Notes: generated by a model not told the origin, from the sequence alone. A stretch of DNA of 10,296 bases from an uncultured Bacteroides sp. (GCA_900557355.1 USSR01000194.1:1-10296), one strand, 5' to 3'; positions 1 through 7,798 are shown, numbered from the stretch's first letter. Numbers and translations are program-made.

Positions 1-216
1 TATTTTGATTGCTGGTTACAAAGATACATCTTTTCATAGTTTTTTTTAAGATTTATACAAGCAAAACTAACCAAAAGGAATAACGAATACAAAAAAACAT
101 CGCAGACTATTTCGAAATGAGGATTATTATCCATATATATGTCATTTTTTCCATATACCAACTAATGATTTGCATTAAATTACAATCGTGGCGAATCAAA
201 ACGGTGGGGAAACGAA

Positions 217-251
217 TTAAACTGTAACCACACATAAAGTATACAGTTTAA
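217..251. repeat. Perfect 10-bp inverted repeat (stem-loop)
   Basis: TTAAACTGTA at 217-226 is the exact reverse complement of TACAGTTTAA at 242-251, with a 15-nt spacer. The stem is AT-rich. On the minus strand it is followed by a moderately T-rich stretch, so it could be a weak terminator or a protein-binding dyad. It overlaps by one base the small palindrome at 251-264. Function is not known. Confidence 0.5.
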
Positions 252-298
252 CACGACATCGTGTCAGCTCTACAGGCCAATTTTGAAGTTAGGTTAAC

Positions 299-384
299 AG
301 CCAACTAGAGTCGTCCACTTAGCTAAAGGAAGTTGACCACATAGCCAACTAAAGTCGGCTATATGGTCAACTATAATTGGCTAA
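299..384. repeat. Cluster of imperfect palindromic repeats around a 16-bp-arm hairpin
   Basis: The core is a hairpin: the arm at 331-346 (AGTTGACCACATAGCC) pairs with 357-372 (GGCTATATGGTCAACT) with a single mismatch at 363 and a 10-nt loop. A 15-nt direct repeat, AGCCAACT(A)GAGTCG / AGCCAACT(A)AAGTCG, occurs at 299-313 and 343-357 with one difference. TAGCCAA at 342-348 can instead pair with TTGGCTA at 377-383, giving a competing fold. GTCCACTT (about 313-320) is also a near-complement of AAGTTGAC (330-337). There is no T-tract on either side, so a simple intrinsic terminator is not supported. It may be a copy of a dispersed intergenic palindromic repeat or a structured RNA segment. Confidence 0.5.
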
Positions 385-483
385 TATCATGTCTACTATT
401 TCAATCCAGTATTCAATCATATTCGTCTTCCTATGTTCTTCCATAGTTGGGAAACACTTTGACCAAGGCTTCTTTCTTAAGAG

Positions 484-580
484 TGTGAACAGTGTGAAGA
501 ATGTGAAGAGCTAAAAAAGGATCTTTAATCACAGTAAATACCTGTCAAACTACAACTTACGTCTCTGTGAAATTTGTGAA
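484..580 (+). repeat. TGTGAA repeats with 9-nt period, two clusters
   Basis: TGTGAA occurs at 484, 493 and 502 (three 9-nt units differing in the other three bases), and again at 566 and 575, also 9 nt apart. The first cluster would encode an E/C-rich string on the plus strand, but an in-frame TAA immediately precedes it (478-480), so it is not coding there. It may be a degenerate micro-repeat or a set of protein-binding half-sites. No function can be assigned. Confidence 0.4.
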
Positions 581-819
581 AGACAAAAAGTGCTTTCCTC
601 ATAATCTGAATAGTTGATTAATAATTTATATTTTTGTTCTGTACATCGTGTGTATAGGAAGACAGAGATACCTCTGCCTTCCTTTTTTGATTGCAAGAAA
701 CGCAAATCATCAGAATAACAATAAGACCAAGGATTTTCCTTATTTTTTATAGTTGTTGATGAATTACTCGGAATACTGATTAGAAAAACTAATCCAACCA
801 TAATAAAGCCTAAATTCAT
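550..819 (-). CDS. Doubtful small hypothetical protein (89 aa)
   Basis: I do not recognise this protein. It begins with a hydrophobic stretch (residues about 4-16) followed by S/T/N-rich sequence, which could act as a signal peptide or short membrane anchor, although the positively charged n-region usual for signal peptides is absent. The remainder is polar, with three cysteines (34, 59, 79), and ends QRRKL. The ATG at 817-819 is preceded by an A-rich stretch without a clear Shine-Dalgarno. It lies 142 nt downstream of the GH28 gene on the same strand, so it could be a last, poorly conserved gene of the transcript. Against it: codon use is more AT-rich than in the PUL genes, and a strong hairpin with a plus-strand T-tract (656-688) runs through codons 44-55. 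A chance ORF is quite possible. Confidence 0.28.
   Translation of the reverse strand: MNLGFIMVGLVFLISIPSNSSTTIKNKENPWSYCYSDDLRFLQSKKEGRGISVFLYTRCTEQKYKLLINYSDYEESTFCLSQISQRRKL
656..688 (+). terminator. Rho-independent terminator candidate on the plus strand
   Basis: GGAAGACAGAG (657-667) and CTCTGCCTTCC (672-682) form an 11-bp stem with one internal A/C mismatch and a tight 4-nt loop, extended by an A-T pair (656/683). Six T residues follow at 683-688. Read on the minus strand the same hairpin is fully paired (the mismatch becomes G-U), but what follows is not T-rich, so the terminator orientation is plus. No plus-strand gene is visible upstream in the window, so its transcript is unknown: read-through from a gene left of the window, or an unannotated small RNA. 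Confidence 0.5.
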
Positions 820-896
820 TTTTTCACAAGAACTACTTTAAAAATAAGGAGCTGTATTTTTCCATAATATTAGTACGAAGGTAACATAAACTTGTA

Positions 897-953
897 CGTC
901 ATAGATAGTCTTCCATTTTTCTTCATTCATAGCCGGATTTTTTATCTATCACG
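897..953 (-). repeat. Inverted repeat just downstream of the GH28 gene
   Basis: CGTCATAGATA (897-907) and TATCTATCACG (943-953) are reverse complements with one mismatch in 11, separated by 35 nt. The pair begins 8 nt after the GH28 stop codon. It could form the 3'-end structure of the PUL transcript, but the loop is long, the stem AT-rich and the following minus-strand sequence only weakly T-rich. A second, purely AT 7-bp pair (840-846 / 855-861) lies beyond it. A true terminator is not established. Confidence 0.3.
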
Positions 954-961
954 ATTATACC

Positions 962-2371
962 CTATTTCACCAATTCACCATTGATATAAAGGTTTTTGAA
1001 AGTCACATCTTTCGCCCCTTTAATATCATTTGCCCCTTTGGCTACATTATTAAAATGAGAATCCTCTACACTGATGTTATATACATGTTTATCATCCTCC
1101 AGTCCTATAATAAGCACACCTAATTTACTCTTCTCACAAGTTACATTCTTCAAATGCACATTACGGACAATCGGGTCAAACCCTCTCTTACATTTCTCCC
1201 GATTCTCATATTGCAGATTGATGCGAAGTACAGCTTCACGACATTGGCCTACCGTCACATTGCGTACATATACATTTTCTATAAGTCCTCCGCGACAAGT
1301 GCTCGTCTTAATACGAATGACACGATCCAGATTCGGGCTATCCATCCGGCAGTCTTCTACAAACAAGTTACGGTAACCACCGGAAATCTCACTGCCAATC
1401 ACTACTCCTCCATGTCCATTCCTCATCATGCAACCACGTACGATAATGTTCTCACTGGGAATATTCCATTTACGCCCGTCTTCATTACGTCCTGATTTAA
1501 TGGCAATACAATCATCACCCGTATCAAATGTACAATTCTCAATCAACACATTCTTACAAGATTCAGGATCACATCCGTCTCCGTTAGGTCCACGATTGAA
1601 AACAGTTACTCCGCTAACAATCAAGCTCTCGCAGAAAAGAGGATGAATCACCCAAAATGGAGAGTTTAACAAAGTAACACCTTCAATCAAGATGGTGTGG
1701 CAGGAATGTAAGTTCAATAGCTGCGGACGCATACCATCTTCCGGCTTCATCAGACGCTTGTAGACAGGAGTCGATGTTTCACCATACATCAACAGACGTT
1801 CACGACCTCCATTGCGTTGAGCCACCATGCCTTCTTTCCAACCATACTTTACGGCCCCACACATCGGCCACCAAGTTTCCATGCTACCTTGTCCGTCAAT
1901 AATACCTTTTCCTGTTATGGCAATATTGCTTTCACCATAAGCATAAATCAAGGGGTGAGCGTTATAGCAATCAATTCCTTCCCAACGGGTTAAAACTGCA
2001 GGAAAATAAAGGCTTTGATCTGTAGAGAATTTCAAAACAGCTCCCTCTTCGAGATGGAAATTCACATTGCTCTTTAGAGTAATAGGTCCGGTATAAAAAG
2101 TGCCTTTAGGAACAATTACTGTGCCACCTCCTGACAGACTGCACTGTAAAATAGCCTGATTAATGGCTTCATGGCAAGGATTAGCCTCATCATCCGTTTT
2201 TGCTCCAAAATCAGTTATAAGAAATGTTCGTTTCGGAAAAGAGGTCCGTTTAATCTGTTTTTCGATACGGGCGCTTTCTTTAAATGCTTTATCAAAATCA
2301 ACAGTATTCGCAGATGTTACCTCTGCCACAAAAAGCAACATCAGTAGTAAATTAATAGTTCTTCTCATCAT
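962..2371 (-). CDS. Glycoside hydrolase family 28 (polygalacturonase family), secreted
   Basis: GH28 enzymes are right-handed parallel beta-helix proteins that hydrolyse alpha-linked galacturonic acid in homogalacturonan or rhamnogalacturonan by inversion. The family signature is complete: the NxD motif (N263-G-D265, in a GDGCDPES context), D286-D287 in TGDDCIAIKSG, H320 in NGHGG, and R353/K355 in RIK. These correspond to the three catalytic aspartates, the conserved histidine and the carboxylate-binding pair. An FGAKTD-type entry motif (55-60) precedes the repeated beta-helix coils (about 80-460). Residues 1-21 are a signal peptide (RR then a leucine-rich core, likely cut after TSA), with no lipobox, so a periplasmic location is inferred. 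Length (469 aa) fits Bacteroides GH28 enzymes. The start is supported by AAAAGGATAAG upstream; two ATGs are adjacent. An exo mode is plausible, but substrate and linkage cannot be read from the sequence. Confidence 0.93.
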   Translation of the reverse strand: MMRRTINLLLMLLFVAEVTSANTVDFDKAFKESARIEKQIKRTSFPKRTFLITDFGAKTDDEANPCHEAINQAILQCSLSGGGTVIVPKGTFYTGPITLKSNVNFHLEEGAVLKFSTDQSLYFPAVLTRWEGIDCYNAHPLIYAYGESNIAITGKGIIDGQGSMETWWPMCGAVKYGWKEGMVAQRNGGRERLLMYGETSTPVYKRLMKPEDGMRPQLLNLHSCHTILIEGVTLLNSPFWVIHPLFCESLIVSGVTVFNRGPNGDGCDPESCKNVLIENCTFDTGDDCIAIKSGRNEDGRKWNIPSENIIVRGCMMRNGHGGVVIGSEISGGYRNLFVEDCRMDSPNLDRVIRIKTSTCRGGLIENVYVRNVTVGQCREAVLRINLQYENREKCKRGFDPIVRNVHLKNVTCEKSKLGVLIIGLEDDKHVYNISVEDSHFNNVAKGANDIKGAKDVTFKNLYINGELVK

Positions 2372-2375
2372 AATT

Positions 2376-2386
2376 CTTATCCTTTT
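2376..2386 (-). promoter_or_regulatory. Ribosome binding site of the GH28 gene
   Basis: On the minus strand AAAAGGATAAG places AGG 9 nt before the first ATG (2369-2371). It is the clearest purine-rich Shine-Dalgarno-like sequence of any gene here; the other starts have only A/T-rich leaders, as is common in Bacteroidetes. It supports the 2371 start. Confidence 0.5.
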
Positions 2387-2406
2387 ATTAATATGTTATT
2401 TTTATT

Positions 2407-5400
2407 TTATTGCAATGTAACTCCCATCAGACCGATAACAACATCGTTTGAAAGTGTTTCCAACGTCAGATGACTTAACTCTTTGGAAGGATTCAGAGGC
2501 ATGTCCAAAAGTACACCTGCTCCCCCCTCGATGGAACGTCCATAAACACCCTTTATGCCTAAGTCCTTTCCCAAGTCATTGCTAACCAAACCCGTCTTAA
2601 AATGAATGCGATAAGGACGGGGAGAAACAACGGTGAATGCCTGACCATCAACATAGAAATCCTGTTCAATAGGACACCAGTTATCCGGATTCACTAATTC
2701 CAATACATCAGAAGTTCCATCTGTATAGTATACACGAACAATACCATTAGCAATGCGACACTGCATGTGGTTGGTACTGCCTGCCATCATTAAATAGGCA
2801 TGAGAAGCCCGACCGGAAAGCGGAATACTCAAATTGTCGGGATAATTATCCCACAACGAAGTAAAAGCAATATTGCTTCCTTGAGCCAATGTTCGGAATG
2901 GCACACCCAGTTTGGTAGTCAGCATCTCATCACGTACCAAGGCACGCAAACCTGCATCATCAATATCAGCAGTTAATTTGGGATGGCACCACTCGCCAAT
3001 GCCCTGAACAGGAAGTTGCAAAGTGGTATAAGGCGAACGGGGTGTCAGATACTCATTCCGGAAAATATCAGTCACATTCGCATTGAACAAAGAATCCATA
3101 TTCATCACCCGGCACTCTGACGTATTCACCTGTGAGAAAGGAAGAATGACTGATGTTTTTTCCGATTTCGTAATCTGTACGTTTACAGGCTGCCACCATT
3201 CCATCTGTCCTTGTTTCATGCGAACAAAGAATGTATGATGCCCCAAATGATCATTGACCTTACTTCTTATAGATGTATCACTAACATTCGGTTGTATCAG
3301 CACTCCCTGCGGATCATATATTTCACCGAATACCGCCCCTAAAATGGATGGAACACGGATCTCCGCTAAAGCCTCCGCCTGTATTTCAGGCAAAACCGGA
3401 TTCAGACAGTTTCCTTTCCACACAATTTCGACAATTGCTTTTTGGGCAGAAGAAGCAGGAATAACAACCACCGGATAACCAGAAGCAGCTTCCGCAAAGC
3501 TCCAGTCAACTTCTTTCCCATTTACTTTCACAGAATGAATCCTTTCTCTTCCGACATTCACTTGTAATGTCAATGCCAAAGGCGCCTTAAAACGTTGCTC
3601 TATCCGGTAAATATCCGTATCATTCTCCCTGACAAAGTGATAGGTTATGTCAGGCAAAGAAATAGAAGCTTTTAACCATCCTGCGGGAAATCCCGGACGA
3701 ATCACCATCTTCCCGTTCAATACATCGGGTAAAATGCCATACAATCCTTGTACCAGTAATCGGGAAGCTACCCCTATCGGATCTCCAAAGTCACGATAAC
3801 ACTCTCCACGGGCAGCATCATAAAAGCTGACTTGCCCCAAATTGCCGGGACTGTTACCTAAGTACATACCATCCAGAAATGAACTTTTCATCAATCGATA
3901 TGCCTCCTCCGGACGTCCTGCCTGGAAATAGGCCAAAGCTGTATGCATTACCTCTGCGAAAGCCACATTATTGATACTCCAGGAATAAGGTAACCAATTG
4001 GTAGTGGTAATCGTTGCATATCCCTCTTCCAGTCCATCGGCATACACGGGGATATGTGGTATTTCCGTATCAACATACCGTGTAGCCTGATATGCTTGAA
4101 AAGGATCGGCAACGTCGCTATCGAGTGCATGGTATATAGTCCATAATCCCGGACTTTCGTGAAGCCGGCGATGTCCCATAAAATCCTGATATTCCGCCCA
4201 ACAACCTTTGCCCTGCATCCAAAGACGCTTATTCATCGCTTTCAATATTTGCTCGGCTTCGTTCTGATAAGGTGAAGGGTCTTCGCCTATCAAAGAAGCA
4301 AGAAAAGCTGCCATTTTATTGGCACGGTAGTTATAAGCCGACGAATGGGTGACTGCGCCACTGTTGTAGTAAAGCGCATCACTTGCCCAAATACAAGCGT
4401 ATGCATCATATAAACCATCATTGTCCGGATCATAATTTAATTTTTCCCAAGCTAGATGGCGGGTAATCACAGGCCACATTTTGCGGACATACGCAGTATC
4501 TCCCGTCCAGTTGAAGTGCCATAACAATTCATCCATGTAACAAAGATTCATGTCATAGTGGTGCATCTGGTTGTTACGTCCAGGATTCCGGCAAATATAC
4601 CCATTACTATATTGAGGAGTTCCCCAACGTTTTTCCGAACGCGCCAGATTCATTGTAGAATCCTGTGCCGGATGAGGTATTGTATTCGGGACATCAGTCA
4701 CCTGACTGGCTGCATAAGCATCAAAATGAGTCCGTGCCCGGTCATGCCAACCTAAAGCATCACCGGTATATCCGGCCCTCCACCCACTTAACGGCATACG
4801 CCAGCCAATAGCACCGTGCAACCAAACTTGTCCGTCCCAAATTCCATCGGCAGCTGCGACCAATGCACCACCCAACGTGTTCAAATAAGGGTCCGGCGTT
4901 TCTATCTTCAAATGAGAAGCCAATACCAAAGAGGCTGCCTCCGCTTGTTGATAAAGTTTACGGACATTATAGCCTTCGGAAACCTCCCCACGTACCAAGT
5001 ATACTTCTTTCTGCAAAGAAAGTTCACCTGTGACAAGGTCAGTCGCTTCGGCAGGAAGTTCGAAGCAATCAGCCGGGTCTACCCCCATATCTCCATTACG
5101 ACTCAAACCTTTTCCGGTAGCTCCCCCATGTTGCCAACGAAGTATAGCTCCTTTAGGCATATTCGAAGGAGAAAAACGCCAAATAGCTCCATCCATATCG
5201 GCTAATGCCAATACAGAAATACGCAGTTCTCCTTTTCCCCAAGACGGGTCTGTCAAATAATAGGTACGTTTTCCAGCCGAATAACGGGATTCACAATGCC
5301 CGGTGCGGTCAAGCGCTAATTCTGTTCCGTCACGAAGAATGACTTTGAAACTTATATTTCCTCCGCGTCCGTTATTATAAAAAGCAAAAACCGGTCGGTC

Positions 5401-5670
5401 ACTTGTTTCTACACGAAAGGGACTGTGACTACCGTACAAAGCACGGGTATACCGATTCTTACCATTGACACAAACAAACTCATCACCATCGGGACGATAT
5501 TGCAACGTCCTTTTTGTACCTCGCAGATGTTCATTCAAGGAGATGGATTCTTTAAAGTCACCGATCTGCTTTGCCTCTCTTTGAGCATTTAATGGCATCG
5601 CCGACAACATCAAGAGGCAACAAACAGTCAGCTTTCCTTGTAAAATAAGATTCAGATGAAAATAACTCAT
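2407..5670 (-). CDS. Large secreted (alpha/alpha)6 glycosidase-like protein, DUF4450 type
   Basis: Residues about 13-30 form a signal peptide (LTVCCLLMLSAMPLNAQ, likely cut after NAQ). Residues 40-250 are a beta-rich N-terminal region. Residues about 258-650 look like an (alpha/alpha)6 six-hairpin glycosidase barrel: WLHGAIGWRMPLSGWRAGYTG (284-304), an acidic DPDNDGLYDAY loop (415-424 region) reminiscent of calcium or substrate loops in such barrels, acidic DGLEEG (545-550), SWSINNVAFAE (563-573) and YRDFGDPIGVASRLLVQGLYGILPD (625-649). A beta module follows (about 655-755), then a roughly 330-residue extension containing SLWDNYPDNLSIPLSGRASHAY (938-959) and a tryptophan/aromatic-rich beta domain. 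Length and motifs match my memory of Bacteroides proteins labelled DUF4450; a Pfam search would settle this. No activity can be assigned. Its start is 16 nt from the upstream stop, consistent with one operon. Confidence 0.8.
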   Translation of the reverse strand: MSYFHLNLILQGKLTVCCLLMLSAMPLNAQREAKQIGDFKESISLNEHLRGTKRTLQYRPDGDEFVCVNGKNRYTRALYGSHSPFRVETSDRPVFAFYNNGRGGNISFKVILRDGTELALDRTGHCESRYSAGKRTYYLTDPSWGKGELRISVLALADMDGAIWRFSPSNMPKGAILRWQHGGATGKGLSRNGDMGVDPADCFELPAEATDLVTGELSLQKEVYLVRGEVSEGYNVRKLYQQAEAASLVLASHLKIETPDPYLNTLGGALVAAADGIWDGQVWLHGAIGWRMPLSGWRAGYTGDALGWHDRARTHFDAYAASQVTDVPNTIPHPAQDSTMNLARSEKRWGTPQYSNGYICRNPGRNNQMHHYDMNLCYMDELLWHFNWTGDTAYVRKMWPVITRHLAWEKLNYDPDNDGLYDAYACIWASDALYYNSGAVTHSSAYNYRANKMAAFLASLIGEDPSPYQNEAEQILKAMNKRLWMQGKGCWAEYQDFMGHRRLHESPGLWTIYHALDSDVADPFQAYQATRYVDTEIPHIPVYADGLEEGYATITTTNWLPYSWSINNVAFAEVMHTALAYFQAGRPEEAYRLMKSSFLDGMYLGNSPGNLGQVSFYDAARGECYRDFGDPIGVASRLLVQGLYGILPDVLNGKMVIRPGFPAGWLKASISLPDITYHFVRENDTDIYRIEQRFKAPLALTLQVNVGRERIHSVKVNGKEVDWSFAEAASGYPVVVIPASSAQKAIVEIVWKGNCLNPVLPEIQAEALAEIRVPSILGAVFGEIYDPQGVLIQPNVSDTSIRSKVNDHLGHHTFFVRMKQGQMEWWQPVNVQITKSEKTSVILPFSQVNTSECRVMNMDSLFNANVTDIFRNEYLTPRSPYTTLQLPVQGIGEWCHPKLTADIDDAGLRALVRDEMLTTKLGVPFRTLAQGSNIAFTSLWDNYPDNLSIPLSGRASHAYLMMAGSTNHMQCRIANGIVRVYYTDGTSDVLELVNPDNWCPIEQDFYVDGQAFTVVSPRPYRIHFKTGLVSNDLGKDLGIKGVYGRSIEGGAGVLLDMPLNPSKELSHLTLETLSNDVVIGLMGVTLQ

Positions 5671-5686
5671 ATTTTTTTGTGTTTGA

Positions 5687-7798
5687 TTATGGTAATGGCT
5701 TCAATCCTTCCCAACGGACATTCCAAGTTCCATCTTTCGGAAATCCCGGATTAGTCTCCGTACATCCGTCCCAACCGGCACACATCATCGCAATAGCAGT
5801 CAGCAAGCCGCCATTACCCGGTAAATAAATACGTAAACGACCGTCCTGATAATTATGACCATTCGGCAAGTATGTGTTTGTGCGTTTATCCATCAGTAAA
5901 GCTCCGACGGCCTTTTCCGGTTCACCCAAACGGGCAGCATTCATAGCCGTCATCGGATAATCCCATCCCCAGGTTTTACCCCAATTCCAGTTATCCCAAA
6001 TCCAGTGCAATGTATTTTTCATATAATCTTCCCGGATAAGTTTATTCATCGGAAGAATACCGACTGCCCCTAATACTGCCATGTGGTCGGAAGTATAACG
6101 AATATCTTTATAAGTATCTATGGCTGTTTCAGCAGCCAGATAAAGTCCTTCATTATTAGATGCTAAAGGGGAAAGTTTATCGATCATTTCATCCCATTCC
6201 AAACTGCGTTGCTGTCCCATACGTTCACGCCATTGTTGAGCGGTCTGCATGGCAAAATGCCAGTAAGAAAGTTCAAAAGGAGGATTAACTGTTTCTGCAG
6301 CACGCAACGTTTCTTGTGCAGGAATGGCACCTTTCAACACGTAACGTCCTTCCAGTTCATCGTATGTAGCAAAAGAGTACATAAATTCTGCAGTCTCCTG
6401 TACCAAACGATTATATTTCTCCAATACTTCTTTAGTCGGATCAGCACGATAAAGTAATTCTGCCAAATAAATTAAATGAGGTTGTTGCCAAATCAGAAAA
6501 CTTCCTACTTTGGAAGGGGCTTCTGTTCCTGAAGGATCGGTCATTTTCATCCAGCGAACACCATCAAACCCTTGTCTTTGGGCTATTTGACGCGCTATCG
6601 GTTCAACCTTTTCATACCAGCCTAATGTACGGTCAAGTAAGTTGCTACGATTCCAAAGAGCAAATTGAGCTTCGTGCCACCAGATCATTTCAAGATGGAA
6701 TTTGCCAAACCACGAATTATAGGTAAGCCCCGTCTCTTGCGGAGGAGTAGTACCTGCGCTCTGAATAGCAAGCAAATATTGGCTAAGTACCACACGTCGT
6801 TCCAGTTCTTTGGCCCGTGGGTCCGTACATGCCGAAAAGTCAACAGCTGCACCTTCCTTCCAAAACGAGTTCCAATAGTTTTTTGCTTCTTCTTGAGTTT
6901 GTGCTACAGTAACAGGCTGCGTTGAAAGAGCTGTACTAGTAAAAGCACATGTAAAAGCTAAATGATCGTCCATCGGAGTCAGGACAAAATAATGTTTTGC
7001 TTTCTCATTTAAAGTAGCCTTCCCTTCCCAATACAAAGTTACGAAATACTCTGTGCTATCTAAAGTATGTTTCAAAACTGCGGAAGATTCATTTTGAGTA
7101 ACAATAGTCGTTGTATGTTTATCAACGGCTTCCCAATTACACGCATCATCACAATGAGCGCCCGTAGGATACGGAAAGCGAAAACAAATCCCGGTATGCG
7201 CCTTAGAAGTAATATTTGCAGCAATCATATCATTAGAAGGATGGCAGACTGTCTCCACTTGATAATCTTCACCGTTTAATTTAAACCGGCTTTCGATTTT
7301 TCCATCCCACAAGCAAAGTTTCTGATGAACGTCAGTTACCTGTCCAATATCCGTACCTTCTTCCACGTCAAAGCCGACAATTCCTAAATGAAGACGATGC
7401 GGATTGACACGAAACCAATTAGCGGCATCCTGTTGTCTGCCTTCTTCTTTGAATTGAGTAGCGTAAAGTTCTTTCTTTCCCCTGCCAAAATCGTATTCTT
7501 TCAGGGTTTCTTCCGGAGTAAGCCGGTCCGGATTGGCGAAGCTATGCCAGCCCCACTGGCTCTGCGTTCCCAATGGAACTCCTTTTTTATAATTGTCCGG
7601 AAACGTCTGTAATCCGGTTATGTCTACCGTATAAGCAAATTCTCCATTTCCTACAGAAAGTGAAGCTAATGAATCGAATGCCGTCACAACAGGACTATTC
7701 CTTTCTACTAATGCCTCGCGGTCAATTATCGGCTGATTTCCATCTCCGCAAGCTGTCCAAATAAAAAGTGCTGCAATAGATACTGCGAATGTTTTCAT
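5687..7798 (-). CDS. Six-hairpin glycosidase-like lipoprotein of unassigned activity
   Basis: The N-terminus (MKTFAVSIAALFIWTAC) is a short signal with Cys17 in a lipobox-like position, though Trp at -3 is atypical, and the sequence after it (GDGN) is only weakly acidic. Residues about 35-300 form a beta-sandwich-like N-terminal domain beginning RNSPVVTAFDSLASLSVGNG, an opening seen in GH65/GH95-like enzymes. Residues about 325-675 look like an (alpha/alpha)6 barrel: WFGKFHLEMIWWHEAQFALW (363-382), PAQET (493-497), SYWHFAMQ (511-518), WNWGKTWGWDYPMTAMNAARLG (604-625) and LPGNGGLLTAIAMM (659-672). E370 and E496 are candidate acids, by inference only. The overall scheme resembles GH65/GH95-type clans but I cannot place it in a numbered family. 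Its position between susD and two other glycan-active genes supports a role in cleaving the oligosaccharide handled by this locus. Its ATG at 7796-7798 follows an A/T-rich leader. Confidence 0.8.
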   Translation of the reverse strand: MKTFAVSIAALFIWTACGDGNQPIIDREALVERNSPVVTAFDSLASLSVGNGEFAYTVDITGLQTFPDNYKKGVPLGTQSQWGWHSFANPDRLTPEETLKEYDFGRGKKELYATQFKEEGRQQDAANWFRVNPHRLHLGIVGFDVEEGTDIGQVTDVHQKLCLWDGKIESRFKLNGEDYQVETVCHPSNDMIAANITSKAHTGICFRFPYPTGAHCDDACNWEAVDKHTTTIVTQNESSAVLKHTLDSTEYFVTLYWEGKATLNEKAKHYFVLTPMDDHLAFTCAFTSTALSTQPVTVAQTQEEAKNYWNSFWKEGAAVDFSACTDPRAKELERRVVLSQYLLAIQSAGTTPPQETGLTYNSWFGKFHLEMIWWHEAQFALWNRSNLLDRTLGWYEKVEPIARQIAQRQGFDGVRWMKMTDPSGTEAPSKVGSFLIWQQPHLIYLAELLYRADPTKEVLEKYNRLVQETAEFMYSFATYDELEGRYVLKGAIPAQETLRAAETVNPPFELSYWHFAMQTAQQWRERMGQQRSLEWDEMIDKLSPLASNNEGLYLAAETAIDTYKDIRYTSDHMAVLGAVGILPMNKLIREDYMKNTLHWIWDNWNWGKTWGWDYPMTAMNAARLGEPEKAVGALLMDKRTNTYLPNGHNYQDGRLRIYLPGNGGLLTAIAMMCAGWDGCTETNPGFPKDGTWNVRWEGLKPLP

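Larger units (their letters stand above)
1..549. other. AT-rich intergenic region with inverted repeats, no gene seen
   Basis: No open frame of useful length and no RNA gene is recognisable here. The stretch is AT-rich compared with the PUL genes. It holds a perfect 10-bp inverted repeat (217-251), a short palindrome ACACGA-CA-TCGTGT (251-264), a long imperfect hairpin (331-372) set among related GCCAA/TTGGC-containing segments, and a 9-nt-period TGTGAA repeat from 484. The motif CCATATA occurs twice (near 131 and 151). If a gene lies to the left, its end or start is outside the window. Confidence 0.6.

Noticed and set aside
481..516. Plus-strand frame through the TGTGAA repeat reading as an E/C-rich peptide
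   Set aside because: An in-frame TAA lies immediately upstream (478-480) and there is no start codon, so no peptide is made from this frame.
629..636. Plus-strand TATTTTTG resembling a -7 box
   Set aside because: It sits about 20 nt before the terminator hairpin and has no convincing -33 element, so it would make no meaningful transcript.
840..861. AAAAATA / TATTTTT inverted repeat as a terminator for the GH28 transcript
   Set aside because: The stem is entirely A/T and only 7 bp, too weak to call a terminator.
1074..1646. Overlapping plus-strand ORFs of 72-113 codons opposite the GH28 gene
   Set aside because: They are antisense shadows of a gene with complete catalytic motifs and show no recognisable domain.
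3948..5260. Several 60-129-codon ORFs on both strands inside the 1087-aa gene
   Set aside because: All lie in alternative frames of a long, conserved coding sequence; none has family features or a plausible start region.
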